Source of the DNA: Entomortierella parvispora
Lineage: Eukaryota; Mortierellomycota; Mortierellomycetes; Mortierellales; Mortierellaceae
Assembly: GCA_963573315.1 (NCBI GenBank)
Contig: OY752148.1
Location: forward strand, 983,263-1,047,262
Length of the DNA: 64,000 nucleotides
Direction of reading: 5' to 3'
How positions within the stretch are numbered: the first letter of the stretch is position 1; every line of letters begins with the position of its first letter. Of this stretch, positions 34,942-46,193 are shown one piece after another. A program made the position numbers and the translations under genes. The notes beneath the pieces were generated by a model. The model saw only the letters and a program-made list of their open reading frames with translations. It had not been told where the DNA came from and searched no databases.

Positions 34942-37680
34942 ATGATACTCAACAACTTCCTTCTTCAACAGGACGCCTTCCGAAAACTCCTCCATCCAGA
35001 GGTTGAGCATCTTGACCCTTTAAGTGAGATTAAAGCCTGGGAGCATGTGGAATTACGCAAACTTTGGTTCGCGTACATTCGCGACCGGTGGAACTACCCT
35101 TCGAACCTTTACTTCACTGAAGCCATCACCTACTTTCTCCATGGATATTGTCATGGCTCGATGGAACTTCACCTGGAAGACAACGCGGCGACAATGGTTC
35201 GACTTGATACCCTATGGGCAGAGATTCGGGACTCGCTCCCTTTCATCAACGACGATGGAACGCTCCTCCGTGCACATCGAGAGGCTAATCAGCGTGCCAT
35301 GGATGATGTCTTGACAATGCTGCAGGCTGTGCACGGGATGTGCGAGGATCCAAGCATCTTCAACAAGTATGCAGATAATCTTGGTTTGATTGGAAACTAT
35401 AGAGAGCTTCCCCTGATCTGGAAATGCTACGTTGGCAATCACGTCTACGGTCCTGGCTCCTTGGACGGAAGTGCGAACTCAAATGAGACAGAAATTTTGG
35501 AGGAAAGGAAAGATGGTAATAACGGCGAGGACGATGAAGATGACGACGATAACGGCAACGACAGGGGTCACGGATATTATCGCCCTCACAGCAATCGATA
35601 TGGAAGCAAGCATCATGTTGCTAGTCGAAGACGCTCTTGTGACCTTTACTACGACCCTCCTGACAACAACAACCCTCCACATCCTGCCGCTCACCAGGCT
35701 GAGGCTTCACACAATTACCAACCTTTGAATGACGGTAGGCACCAGGATGCACATGCTGGTTATACCGCCAATTGGGCTGGTGACAATGAGGACAGCAGAT
35801 ACCACAATTCGCGGAATCAGCCCTACTACCCAGTCGAGGCTCAGCGTCATCCTCAAGAGAATACTAGTGATAATCAGCATGCTGAAAACCACTCAATGAA
35901 CCAGGCACCCCCTTTTACTCGGACCTTCTACCCCTTGGAGCCAAGGCATGGTTTCCCCAACAACAACAACAATTACAACAACTACAGTGGCCACAACCAA
36001 GTCGACTACCACCTGTACCACCAAGATCAACCCCAGTGCGATTATCGCCGTCCTCCTGAATACCTCGACAGAGTTCACACACCAAGAGACACCTACCAAT
36101 CTCACCGTCAAGTCGATCACTTCAACCCAAGCCATTACCAAAGCAATACCCAACACACACAGCTTCCCAACGAAATGTATGGCTCTCTCCACCGAGAAGT
36201 CCATCAAAATGTGATTCACCGTAGGGAAAACTACCAGGATGACATTCGCCCCAACCTCGACCGGAGCGATTATCGTTCTCAAGGCGAAACTAGATTCGAT
36301 GGTCCTCGTCCCCACAATGACCTCGATCAATACCACCTCGGCTCCGATCAGCGCAAGAACAACCACAGAAGCAGCAGTGGCATGAACCGCCACAGTCATT
36401 TCAATAGTCCACAGCTCTACGACCGCTATGGCGATCGACTCCGAGGCAGCTATGGCACTGGTTCCGGGCTGCCTCTCATGAGATTTCAGCAAAACCAGCC
36501 CAATTCTAGTGATCCTTACACGGCCTCGACGACGCGATATGCAGACGGCAGCAGCAATTCTAGAGTGTATTTGACACATAGATCGCCTCTAGCAATAACA
36601 GCAGCAGCAGCAGCAGCAGTGGAACCACGCCCTTCAGATGAAAACAGCAGCGGCAGAGACCCGCCAGTGACGGCAACAGCGATGATCCACAGTTTTCAGT
36701 CTCAACGATTCCAACCTGATCAACTCGATCATCCGCGCTTTCTCACTCAAACGGCCGGCAGATTTACGTACTATCCACCTGTCATCACCGCCAGGCCACA
36801 GGGACTCACGACTTCGACAACATCAACCACCTACCTGGCGGCTCAGGACCTCGGTGAATTGACCGGTGTTGTTTGCACCGGTGGCCCAGGTTTGATGCCG
36901 CCGATAGGAGACGATCATAGTCAAGATGGTAGCGATGACCAATATTACAGCAACAACGGTATTGTTCTGGAACAAAATGATAGTGATGGTTGCGATGCCG
37001 ACGTTTCAAACGACGAGGAAAGTGAGGAGGCTGTGGACCACGATGAAAACGAGGAGAGCACTGAAAATGACGAAAACGACCATAGGAGTAGCACGGACGA
37101 CCATGGTGGTGACTCTGAGGATGAAAATGACAATGACCGGGGCAATGGTAACAGTGGTGGGAGCGACAGTGGCAATGGCAATGGCAATGAAAACCACGGC
37201 GACATTGTCAGTGGCAGTGGCATGGAGAACAATGATGGCGAAAGCGGTCAAAGTAACGGCGGCGACAATACTCGGGACAACAACAACACCAACGAGGTGA
37301 ACGATGGCAACAACAATAATCGCTTTGGGAGTAGTAGTCGTCAACCACAGCTCTCTGAGAAGGAAAAGAACGCAAAGGATGCCATTGCCTCTATTCAGCC
37401 CGTGATGACTGAGTATGGTGAATATTTGACAGAGAAGCGCAAGGCCCTCGAGGGCCCTCGGGCAAGTCTGGAAAAGCGGCGTGCTGCGCTCCGAGAATTG
37501 AAACGCGTCGCACAGCAAGTCCAGGATCAATTCGAAGAACGAGACGCGCTGGCAAAAAAAGCAAAGTCGATCGATTTTCAATTCCGTGTGTGTGACGATG
37601 AAATGTCCAGGGTTCTTCTCGATATCTCCATGTCCAACACTTACATGTCCTCTGCTTTGAAGAGAAAACGAGATCAATAA
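34942..37680 (+). CDS. 912-aa protein of unknown function: novel N-terminal domain, disordered middle, C-terminal coiled coil
   Basis: A single exon of 912 codons. The N-terminal 150 residues form a compact helical-looking domain with the pattern FR...DPL...EH..L..LW..Y...F.EAI.YF...C, then RLDTLWAEIRDSLPF. The same pattern occurs in the next gene at 38.2 kb, so the two are paralogues over this domain. Residues about 190-560 are Asn/His/Tyr/Gln-rich and disordered, and about 680-790 are Asp/Asn/Glu/Gly-rich with simple repeats. The last 110 residues are a charged coiled coil (EKRKALEGPRASLEKRRAAL in part) ending in KRKRDQ, a possible nuclear signal. I do not recognise the domain from known families. 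The layout (globular head, acidic linker, coiled coil, basic tail) fits a nuclear scaffold, but that is speculation. A TATA-like element lies 112 bp upstream. Confidence 0.75.
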   Translation: MILNNFLLQQDAFRKLLHPEVEHLDPLSEIKAWEHVELRKLWFAYIRDRWNYPSNLYFTEAITYFLHGYCHGSMELHLEDNAATMVRLDTLWAEIRDSLPFINDDGTLLRAHREANQRAMDDVLTMLQAVHGMCEDPSIFNKYADNLGLIGNYRELPLIWKCYVGNHVYGPGSLDGSANSNETEILEERKDGNNGEDDEDDDDNGNDRGHGYYRPHSNRYGSKHHVASRRRSCDLYYDPPDNNNPPHPAAHQAEASHNYQPLNDGRHQDAHAGYTANWAGDNEDSRYHNSRNQPYYPVEAQRHPQENTSDNQHAENHSMNQAPPFTRTFYPLEPRHGFPNNNNNYNNYSGHNQVDYHLYHQDQPQCDYRRPPEYLDRVHTPRDTYQSHRQVDHFNPSHYQSNTQHTQLPNEMYGSLHREVHQNVIHRRENYQDDIRPNLDRSDYRSQGETRFDGPRPHNDLDQYHLGSDQRKNNHRSSSGMNRHSHFNSPQLYDRYGDRLRGSYGTGSGLPLMRFQQNQPNSSDPYTASTTRYADGSSNSRVYLTHRSPLAITAAAAAAVEPRPSDENSSGRDPPVTATAMIHSFQSQRFQPDQLDHPRFLTQTAGRFTYYPPVITARPQGLTTSTTSTTYLAAQDLGELTGVVCTGGPGLMPPIGDDHSQDGSDDQYYSNNGIVLEQNDSDGCDADVSNDEESEEAVDHDENEESTENDENDHRSSTDDHGGDSEDENDNDRGNGNSGGSDSGNGNGNENHGDIVSGSGMENNDGESGQSNGGDNTRDNNNTNEVNDGNNNNRFGSSSRQPQLSEKEKNAKDAIASIQPVMTEYGEYLTEKRKALEGPRASLEKRRAALRELKRVAQQVQDQFEERDALAKKAKSIDFQFRVCDDEMSRVLLDISMSNTYMSSALKRKRDQ

Positions 37681-38211
37681 TAGATTCGGCTTGCTCTTTC
37701 CTGTCTCTCTTTAATGCAACTGAATAAATGATTACTCCCTTTTGTACTTTGGAGTGCCAGTCAATGGTTCATGATCAGTGTCGACAAAGGAAAGCCACAT
37801 TTTGCGTTGTTATCTCACCAGAAATGACTCTCCCTTTATCACAAAGATGCAAATAAACGCGGTGTCGCATGTTCTTGCGAAAGCATTGTGTCCCCGACAA
37901 AGAGATAGAGCTTTGACGAGAATGCATGGGATAGAATGCCTTGAAGAGAACGTGTAATATTTTCTGTGCGTACGATGATGGCGCTCAGATGCCAAACACC
38001 TGGTTTTTTTTTTTTTTTTTTGGTTTTTTTTTTGCCCTGATCAGAGTCCGCTTTCCTTTCTTTGAACGGCTTCGAAGATGATCGACCACCATAAAAACGA
38101 ATCATTTTTCGGCTCCCTCTCTCTCTCTTTTCTTCAGTCATTCGTCTTCTTCAATCCATCCTCTCTGCAAATCTATCCTATATCCGCGTACCATTGCCTC
38201 TGAGCACCGTG
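37681..38211. other. Intergenic, contains long T tracts
   Basis: A 0.5 kb spacer between the two paralogous genes. It contains an AATAAA signal at about 37723 just after the 912-aa gene and a T-run of 18 followed by GG and a further T-run of about 10 (about 38004-38033). No gene is seen. Confidence 0.55.
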
Positions 38212-38940
38212 ATGTCCTCTGGAAAGTCAAATACGTTCTTGGAACAGAACATTATCTTTCGACAGCAGATACACTCGTCTCTGTCAATTAGTGACCCACT
38301 CCCGGTCATTGACCTCAGCGAACACTACCAGCTTCTTGCGCTTTGGAGGGATTACTCCTGTCTTCGAATTGCATTCCCAAAAAGTGTACAGTTTCAAGAA
38401 GCAATCTCTTATTTTGTCGATGCACAGTGCCCTTACTTTCGACCACAACCCTCGCCATTGTTGTTACGACGAGCTATAGATCGACTGGATCGAATATGGC
38501 GAGAGGATCTCGTGGACAGACTCCCCCTCCATGTTTTGAAGTCCAGCGCCAAAGCTATGGAAGACGCCTCGAACAAGCTGCATGAATGGTCAATGACTGA
38601 CCCGGACGGCGATATCACGAGGCAACACGAGATGTTTGATCTCCTCGGCGGTGATGGTCATCGGTATTTTTCCTGGCACTCTCATCAGAATGACATGGAT
38701 GCCTCCTTGGTCTACAATGGCTTGGTACACCACGCAGTGGCCCGCGAGATAGACGGCTTACTGGTTTCATTTGATGCACTTGTGGAAAGCACGGTTTCCT
38801 CGTTTCAGCTTAATGCCGTTTATACCGGGACGCATATGAAGTTCTGCAACGATCAAGTTAGGATGCAAACCCCGTCACGTAAAGCTTTGCCTCCCTCTTC
38901 GGATGCACCGGGGCAGAAACTTCCTAGTGTGGAGATTTAA
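38212..38940 (+). CDS. 242-aa protein sharing the novel N-terminal domain of the 34.9-kb gene
   Basis: A single exon starting at the ATG of MSSGKSN; an upstream in-frame TTG is ignored. Residues about 9-73 align without gaps over 65 positions to the N-terminal domain of the 912-aa protein: FR, H, DPL, EH, LW, Y, P, F.EAI.YF and C are shared, followed by RLDRIWREDLVDRLP against RLDTLWAEIRDSLPF and a shared AMxD helix. The remainder (HRYFSWHSHQNDMDASLVYN in part) has no recognised motif. It lacks the disordered middle and coiled coil of the larger protein. The pair therefore looks like an old tandem duplication followed by tail gain or loss. Function is unknown. Confidence 0.7.
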   Translation: MSSGKSNTFLEQNIIFRQQIHSSLSISDPLPVIDLSEHYQLLALWRDYSCLRIAFPKSVQFQEAISYFVDAQCPYFRPQPSPLLLRRAIDRLDRIWREDLVDRLPLHVLKSSAKAMEDASNKLHEWSMTDPDGDITRQHEMFDLLGGDGHRYFSWHSHQNDMDASLVYNGLVHHAVAREIDGLLVSFDALVESTVSSFQLNAVYTGTHMKFCNDQVRMQTPSRKALPPSSDAPGQKLPSVEI

Positions 38941-39920
38941 CGGGATTCGCTTAAGATGTGACAGAAAACAGTCGACTTTAGAGCCTCATGAAGCCGGCAA
39001 TCGATCAATGAACGCGATTTTTGAACCTCTCCCCTCCACGGGAGCCACATTGAAAATGAATAAAGGGTTCTTTTTCCTCAAAGGAGAGTCATCCTTCGGA
39101 ATCTCTCTATCTCTCTTTAGGAAACTTGGCTTCAGTGGTGCTCGGCTCGAACTTGATCTCTATTGTGAATTCGACGCTTGAATAGAGGCGCTGCAAAGCA
39201 GGGATGGGAGAAGGAACGAGATATCATCGCTCAATGAGGGGTTCATTTCTATTCGCGCCGGTTTTTAGTGCATGCAGATCCCTCTAGCACCTGTCTTCAT
39301 CGACGATCAGCTCGATCCATCAACCGAAAACCATCGTCTGAGGGCATGGAAGCGGCTTCGTTCTTGCAACAGCACACACAGTCTTTCTCTGTTCGTATGT
39401 CTGTCTTCTTGTTTGCCTGTCCGCCTAGCCCTACCTACCTCTAACAAAGCAATAAATAAAAGAACAAGGTGGCTCTTTGATTTACCATCTCTGATCTGTG
39501 CTCTCTCAATCTCGCAATCTTTCCAAGGATGATAATCTCGAGCGAACCTCGGTATACCCGTTACCACAATAACCTCGGATCATCGAGCGGCCTGGACAAG
39601 GTCCAGTCTTACAATGAGAATTGTTGACACCAACTTGGATTCGTTCATACTCAGTTCAATGGGAGAGAGGGACAGCACTGCGGTGGCGTTGGTTGGTGTG
39701 GATGAACAAAAAAAAGGACCGCTTTGGCCCCTTAATTTTCAACCATCAGTTTGCCCACTCACCCCTTCAAAAGAAAGCCTGCCACTCACTTGCTCCCACT
39801 TTCATTTTTCTCAACAACACAACCAACACGACATCTCCCCAAAGCAATCATCACAAAAACCCTTCCCAACCCTCTGTTACTTCCGCCACTCCAAAGCAGG
39901 ACCACGGCCGTTCTGAGACC
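38941..39920. other. Intergenic, no gene supported
   Basis: About 1 kb between the 242-aa gene and the small coiled-coil gene. The only long frame (from a TTG at 39621) runs in frame into the downstream gene but has simple, leader-like composition, so I treat it as 5' UTR. Nothing else is recognisable. Confidence 0.5.
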
Positions 39921-40430
39921 ATGAAAGGCAAGGCCAAAAACAGAACCGCCAGTGTTGACAAAGCCGTCAGCAGTAGCTCCAAGACCGGATTAGGCCAGTC
40001 TTCTGAGATCACAGATGAATACGACGAGGAGGAGGAGGAGGAGGAGGAGGAGGAGGAGGAGGAGGAGGAGGAGGAGGAGGAGGGCGAACAAGAGACGCTG
40101 GTAAAGAACGATGTTGCCACCAACAACGGCCAGCCCAAGAAACCCGAGTTCACTTACAAAGATGCCCTGCACTTGTTGGACGAGGCAGAATCGGAAGCGA
40201 AAAATCTTGTGAGTCGTGAACGTGAAAAAGTCAAGAATATTAAAACGAACATAGCGCACTTGAAAGCCAAGTTTGAGCACCTTGAAACACGAATCCGAAT
40301 TATCGACAGGCACTGCGAGACCGTCCGTGAGGTTCGGCAGGGAGCTGAGGATCTCAAGAGAAAGGCTGAGGAAATTGAAAGATCCACTGAGGAACTGGCC
40401 AAGAAGATCCAATCCAAGTATGGGAAATAA
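39921..40430 (+). CDS. Small acidic coiled-coil protein (169 aa), unknown function
   Basis: The start is taken at the ATG of MKGKAKNRT (39921-39923), where the composition changes from leader-like to coding-like. An in-frame extension upstream to 39621 is possible. Residues about 35-57 are an almost pure Glu tract encoded by GAG repeats. From about 80 the protein is one long charged coiled coil (REREKVKNIKTNIAHLKAKF in part), ending in a Lys-rich tail. It resembles the coiled-coil ends of the neighbouring unrecognised genes in style, though not in sequence. It is convergent with the subtilase gene, 264 bp apart. Function is not recognisable. Confidence 0.6.
   Translation: MKGKAKNRTASVDKAVSSSSKTGLGQSSEITDEYDEEEEEEEEEEEEEEEEEEEGEQETLVKNDVATNNGQPKKPEFTYKDALHLLDEAESEAKNLVSREREKVKNIKTNIAHLKAKFEHLETRIRIIDRHCETVREVRQGAEDLKRKAEEIERSTEELAKKIQSKYGK
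40022..40084 (+). repeat. (GAG)n trinucleotide repeat coding poly-Glu
   Basis: About 20 nearly perfect GAG units inside the small coiled-coil gene; length polymorphism would change only the number of Glu residues. Confidence 0.9.
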
Positions 40431-40694
40431 CTGAAAGCCTGAAGGGAAAGCAAGGAAAGCTCTCCTACGGTTACGCCTGTTAAAGCACTGGAACGCCAGA
40501 ATTGGAAACTGTTTACAAAGTTCAGTCTCTTTTGAAGACGATGCGCGTCATCCCAGCTACCTCGTTTCCATACCCGTCCATGATTTCCTTCAGTAAAAAT
40601 AAATCGCTTACCAGTATTGTTCTCAATGTTGATGAGTGTATTAAATATATTTACTATTCAGCTTACAAAGGATAGTCGTCTAAATAATCTAGAT

Positions 40695-43393
40695 CTAGAT
40701 CTTGATGCCCTTGAACTCAAACGTCTCATAGTCCTTGGGGTAGGCGCCCTTGGTCAACTTGCGCTGGGAAGCAATCACGACATCATAAGTGCCTGAAGGC
40801 AACTTGGTGGCGTTAGTGGAGCTGGCTGACGTGATCACGCTACCGGTCCAGACCCAGTTGTTGACCTCCAAATCACCGTCGTCGTCCAAGTTCTTCATAC
40901 GGCCAGACCAGCCAACGGCAGTGTTACCGGGGACGGCCATGAAGCCAACAAACGACTTGTTTTTCGCATCAAAGATACGAATCTCGGCCGATGGAGTATG
41001 AGATCCGAAGCGAGTCGAGAACACAGGAGTGTTTTTCTTCATGTCAAAGGAAAGATCCTTGGGCACATCGGTCAAGTTTCCAGCAGCGTTCACGGCATGG
41101 AACATGGGGAACTTGTGGTCAACATCCATGATGGGGATTTTGCTGGCGTCGCCCTTGAGACCAGTGTAAGGAACATGGACGGCAATGCCTCCCTGGGATG
41201 AAGGAGTGGCCACGACGAAACCAGAGTAGATGGGGAACTGGGACGCCTTGCCGGCCTTGGGCTCCGAGAAGTGAAGAGTGATCGTGGCAGACTTGCCGGC
41301 AGGAATCTTGACAGTGTTTTGGGAAAAGACAACGGAAGCAGAGCCAGCCTCGATCAAAGGGACAGCCTCGGGCCAGCTGTTACCCTTGGGGTACGAGTTG
41401 AGCGCGTCAGCTGGGATATGGGAGAGCGTGTAGGACTCGGTGTTCTTCCCATCGTTCTTGATCGTGATCTTGACAGTCTTCTGGAGATGGTTGGTGTCCA
41501 AAAGATCAATGTGATCAGGAGTGATGGAGGAAGTGGTGGTGACAGCGCTCAAGACGTTGATGAGACCAGCACCTTGCTTGGCAGCAGATGCAAAAGTCTT
41601 GGAGCCTGCGTTCTTTGAGATGGTGGCCGTGTTCTTGAAGACCTTGCGGATTTCGTCACCGCGAGGCTTGCTGTTCTTGGACTGCATGTACAGGGCATGG
41701 GCACCTGCAATGTAAGGAGTAGCCATGGAGGTGCCAGACATGAGAATGTAACCACCTTTAGCAAGAGGATAAGTTGACAGGATGTTGCCGCCGGGGGCGG
41801 CAAGGTCGGGCTTGGAGCGAAGCTCGCCATCCAGGCCAAAGGAAGAGAAGTCCGATGGAGCTCCACCACCCTCAACGAGGAAGTTGGAAGGCTTCTTGCT
41901 AAAAGTTAATGTGTTCTTGGGGTTCTTCTTGTAGGACGCCAAGAGAGCCTCACCAGCCTTGAACTCAATGGAGCCCATTGGCAGCTCAGCGTTGCCAGCA
42001 AGTCCAGCCATACCGAGGGGAGTGGTCTGAACAAGCATTCCAGCAGCACCGGCAGCAAGACCAATATCACCACGGCCTTTGGATCGGCAGCGATTGACAT
42101 TTCCGAGAACGAGGACAACCTTGCCCTTGACTGGAAGACCGGAGTAACGGGTGGGATCACATCCGTCCGAGAGAGACCCATCTTTCTCAAGGATAGGGAG
42201 TAAAGCATCCTTCTCCAATGAAGTCAAGTCTTTTCCCCAGGCATCAGAGGGAGCATAGGGATGAGCGACGCCATCATAGGTGAACGAGTTGTAAAAGCCA
42301 TAGATATTGTCGAATGAGGCGACCGACGTGGAGAGATCACCGAGACCAGTGTCAGAGACCATCCAGACACCCTCCGAGCCATCGTTACCAGCGGCAGCAG
42401 CCAAGACCATACCGCGAGCGACAAGTTTGTCACCGAGCACAGCCTGAGGGTTGGACTTGTACGACGAACCGCCACCAAGGGACATGTTGATGATCTTTTG
42501 TTTGGTTGTTCAAAAAAAAAAGTTGTCAGGGTCCAACCTTGCTTTTGTGCGACAGAAAATCAGATTCAATGAAAACAAAACATTCAACCTACGTCCATGC
42601 CGTCATTGAAGGCCATCTCCATGGCGGCCATGATAACATCGTCACCAGCGCTACCCTTGCATCCAAAGATACGGTAGGCACCCAAGGTTACTTCTGGAGC
42701 AACACCAACGAAAGGCTGAGGTGGCCTAGGGCTAGTCTTGATATTGAGCGCGTTGGCACCAATGATACCGGCAACGTGAGATCCATGTCCAAAGCAGTCC
42801 ATGGGATCGCCGTCGGGCTTGGGAGTGTTTTCACCTGTGTAGTCATCCCCAACAAAGTCCCATCCATACTTGACACGGCAGTTCTTTCCAAAACGAGCAA
42901 AGCAGCCCTTGTCGGCTCCAGGGGCTGCGAAAGCAGGATGGTTATAATCCACGCCAGTGTCGATGACACCGACCTTGATACCTTTGCCAGTCAACTTTAA
43001 TTTCTTGTGAACAATATCCACACCAGTCATATGGTGGTCAGAGACAACCTCGGGGTCGGTAGAGTTGTTCTTGCTGGTCTCAACCTTGGGCATCGCGTGC
43101 AAGGTAATGGGCCAGACGTTCTTGATGCCAGGGATGGAGGCAATATCCTTGCCCTCGTGACCAGATTGGACTTGAATGGCAGCACCATTGAAGATCGAGA
43201 ACTCGTTACGGATCTTGTAGTCAACCTTGTGCGAGTTAAGATGAGAATGGGCATTGGAGTGTGCGATTCCTTCATGGTACTCAATAATGTATCCGCGAGG
43301 AACGACTTCTACAGTCTCAGGCAGGATATGGAACTTGCCTGCCGAAACCAACGTGGCGGCGGCGAGGGTGGAAAGGATGGCAGTGATCTTCAT
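40695..43393 (-). CDS. Secreted subtilisin-like serine protease (S8 family, PA-domain type)
   Basis: Two exons, 43393-42593 and 42494-40695, give 866 aa. There is a signal peptide (MKITAILSTLAAATLVSA), then an inhibitor-type propeptide (about 30-100). The S8 catalytic domain has D145 in VGVIDTGVDYNH, H203 in FGHGSHVAGI, oxyanion N304 in AAAAGNDG and S523 in LMSGTSMATP, so the triad is complete. Between N304 and S523 sits an inserted PA-like domain (about 370-460). After the catalytic domain comes a roughly 300-residue Fn3-like C-terminal part, as in the minor extracellular protease Vpr type of subtilases. Expected role: extracellular protein breakdown after secretion. The intron falls between GMD and IINMSLGGG. 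A TATAAAG element lies about 170 bp upstream (43561-43567), suiting a strongly induced secreted enzyme. Confidence 0.95.
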
Positions 43394-43560
43394 GGTTGTT
43401 AATAGAAGATTTGTTGTCTGTCAAAGACTGGAAGGGGAAAGTAGGAAGGGATACTGAGAGGTGAAGGGAGGAACGGCGGAGCGGATCGATCAAAGAAGAG
43501 AGATGGAGGAGGATAGAGGCGAGTGGAAGGCTGCATGAAGTAGGAAGGTGAAGAGGGCAT

Positions 43561-43567
43561 CTTTATA
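43561..43567 (-). promoter_or_regulatory. TATA box of the subtilase gene
   Basis: TATAAAG on the minus strand, about 170 bp upstream of the subtilase ATG (43393), followed by pyrimidine-rich leader sequence. Confidence 0.55.
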
Positions 43568-45427
43568 AGGAAGAGGAATAAGGTAGCGGTCGATATGTGC
43601 AGGGGTGACATGGGTAATAGATTCGTGCTGCAGATTGTGCCTGTAATCCATCGATGGTATCTCCATAAGTAGTCCATGCCATGCAAGGTACCACAGCACC
43701 CAATAGGGTCTCTTCCATGACAATACCAAGAGGCCAGCATCTTTTATCCTCGGGGCGCCACTAGGCCACCTTACCGATCTACCTTTACATCAAACAAATA
43801 GTCTCGATTAGGAAAGGAATTGCTCATGGCTCTTTTGTCCAGCTGCAATCCACTTATTACCCAGGTTTGTACAACTGCAGCTGCGGTGTTACCCTTGGCG
43901 AAATAGAGAGGAAGAGAAGCCAAAAGGGAAAAGCTGAACGATAGGTCTCTCCAACCGTTAATCGCGCAGTCCTACTCATGTCCACAGATCAAGATCTGTT
44001 GGATACGGCCGTTGGCTCGGACGCGCGATTTTTTATTTCTCCAGCAGGACATGACATGACGATTCGTTGCTGTCTACCGCAAAGACAGAGAAATCCCCTT
44101 TTTCATGCATCGGCGAATCTCTCCCTCTCTCTATCTCTCTTTTTCTCTCATTTTCAATACGGAGCTTGGGCTCTCACCGCTCCAGTCCCTGGATCGATTC
44201 CTCACTCACACGCGAAAACTTAAAATGATAGCTTTGAGTAACACTGGATTCCCTTCAATCTCGATCTGGCCAATCACTACATCTCTTCCATGGGAAAGTC
44301 CGTGTTTCGATACGTCTCCAATCTGTAAAGTCTCGGCTTTTGTTTACTTTGTTTGACCTTTACATATCAGTGTTGGGCATGCCGTCGTCATTCTCACTCT
44401 TGGTGTAGTTTTTGTGGGCATTTTGAGCAATTAGGTGGCCAACGACCACTTGATCCTCGTTCAATTGGTCCCAGACTGACCTTCAAAGACTAGGAAACAG
44501 CCCAACAGGAGCCCGCCTCCCAACAGACAATGTTGCTTTGTTCATCCTCCAGGGCCATAGATTGGCGTGCAATACTGTAAGTGGTGGGATTCTCGCTCCG
44601 CGTTTACTGTGGCAGCGCTTTTATGCTTTCTGTCTCATTGTCACCTCATCCGCAGCCAATCAAGCCGGCATTCCATAGAACCAAGGAGGAGAGGACCTTG
44701 GTCGGAACATCTTCCCCCCTCATGGCTGTTGTGAGCGCGGGCACCATGCATCCCATTATAGGTAGGCTGCAATACATACGCCGTGGTATCTTCTGACTCT
44801 TCATTTTTTGGCGATTTTCCTCGGTTAGCTTCCGCTTGAGCTGGAGAAAGGGATACCCTTTCCCTGGGTCTGATCTGTAAATGGCTGGTAAATTTAGCAT
44901 AGGTGTAAACCGACTGTCTATCGTAAATAATGTCAGCTCTATGTACCTCAGCCCTGATACTAGTTCCCTCGCCGTCTCAACTGCCTCGCTTTTGAGCCGT
45001 TTTGATTCTTCTTTCTTTCATGACTCCCGTTTCTCGCTCGTTTTTGCCTTACGCCTTTCATGACAATAAACCTCATACCCAAGCTATTGTTGAAGAAGAA
45101 AAACAAGAGCTCAGCTTCCGCTCACCTGTGCATAGCATGGCATGGCATGGGAATGGCTCTTTGCAGGACGCCAAACGGATCAATTGTGGCAAGGACTTGG
45201 ACTTTCTTTCCTGTCTATAATAGATTTGTCAAGTCCAGAGGAGAGCCTTGATGTTCAGGCGACTAATTCATATTTAATACTCCTATCATTCATCTTCTTG
45301 CCGATAAGTCTACAAGGGAGGATACAACGTGGTTTTTTCCGTTCACCCATGGTGCAGCTTTGTGAGCAAACAAAGAAGACCCTGACGACGGTCCTCCATC
45401 TTCAGAGCAAAGTCACTGAATTTTGAT

Positions 45428-45433
45428 CACGTG
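45428..45433. promoter_or_regulatory. E-box-like CACGTG upstream of RNase H2C
   Basis: Palindromic CACGTG in the context TCACGTGA, 98 bp before the start codon. Similar hexamers precede GPATCH1 (26046), the 912-aa gene (34417) and NDUFV1 (51579). In fungi it is the core of bHLH (Cbf1/Pho4-type) sites; binding here is inferred. Confidence 0.4.
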
Positions 45434-45530
45434 AAGTCGGCGCGTCTTTTTTGAGTCCTGCATCACAACAAGAAAGAGCCAACATTCCATCCAACAGCAA
45501 CATCCCCTCCTCATAACCTTCATACAGCCA

Positions 45531-46193
45531 ATGGAGTCGATTCTCGAGCAGCCATCATCACATTCCAAGGTCTTGGATCACACATCGTTGCATCTTTTGC
45601 CATGTGGCATCCAGCATGACGGACCAGCCAACATCCCGGGCTTCTTTTTTCTTGTCGACGGTCAATACCCATCCTCCAGTTCCTCTTGTACATCAAACAC
45701 AACCGCCACAGCAACAACAGAGTCCACAGATGATGCCTCCATGACGATAGACGCCACTGTGAAAGCAACAACCATCGCTACCACAGAATCTTCCTCTTCC
45801 TCAACTCTTGCAGCAGTGGGCCAAACTCCAGAAAGCACACCTGAAACCTCCTTCCGGGGCAGAACACTGAAGGCCACTATTTTCAAAGTCCCTGAAGGAT
45901 ACGTCGGCTCACTCTATGAACCATACGAGGCTGCACCAACTTCATCTACCAGGTCCAAAAACAATAGCGCCATGGATCTAGACCAAGATCCAGATCAGGA
46001 CGATGAAGAAAGAGAATACGAGGCCATGTTGAGAGGGATGCAAGAAGAACGCAAAACTTTGAGGACCACCCATCGATTCAACGATCTTTCCATCTGGGGC
46101 CATGACGATGCTCCCACCCCAAAGACTGACAAGGTCCTGAAAGCCATGCAGTGGATTGATATCGCCAATGTCTTGCACCAACCTGTTTGCTAG
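45531..46193 (+). CDS. Ribonuclease H2 non-catalytic subunit C (Rnh203-like)
   Basis: A single exon of 220 codons. The conserved family parts are an N-terminal strand (HLLPCGIQHDGPANIPGFF in part), a central FRGRTLKATIFKVPEGYVGS block, and a C-terminal HRFNDLSIWGHDDAP...ALQWIDIANVLHQP-like segment. This order (LLPC.I..DG, FRGR.L.G...PEGY.G, F..L..W.HD, W..IA..LH.P) matches the RNase H2 subunit C/Rnh203 family. With subunits A and B it forms the nuclear enzyme that removes ribonucleotides from DNA and degrades RNA:DNA hybrids. A Ser/Thr-rich linker (about 48-100) separates the first two blocks, which is usual for fungal members. It converges on AP-2 mu with a 0.3 kb gap. The call rests on these motifs. 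Confidence 0.85.
   Translation: MESILEQPSSHSKVLDHTSLHLLPCGIQHDGPANIPGFFFLVDGQYPSSSSSCTSNTTATATTESTDDASMTIDATVKATTIATTESSSSSTLAAVGQTPESTPETSFRGRTLKATIFKVPEGYVGSLYEPYEAAPTSSTRSKNNSAMDLDQDPDQDDEEREYEAMLRGMQEERKTLRTTHRFNDLSIWGHDDAPTPKTDKVLKAMQWIDIANVLHQPVC

Larger units (their letters stand above)
43394..45530. other. 2.1 kb intergenic region between divergent genes
   Basis: It contains the subtilase promoter on the left (TATA at 43561-43567, minus strand) and the RNase H2C promoter on the right (CACGTG at 45428-45433, about 100 bp before its start). The middle 1.5 kb shows only short, unpatterned frames. I see no RNA gene or repeat of note. Confidence 0.55.
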
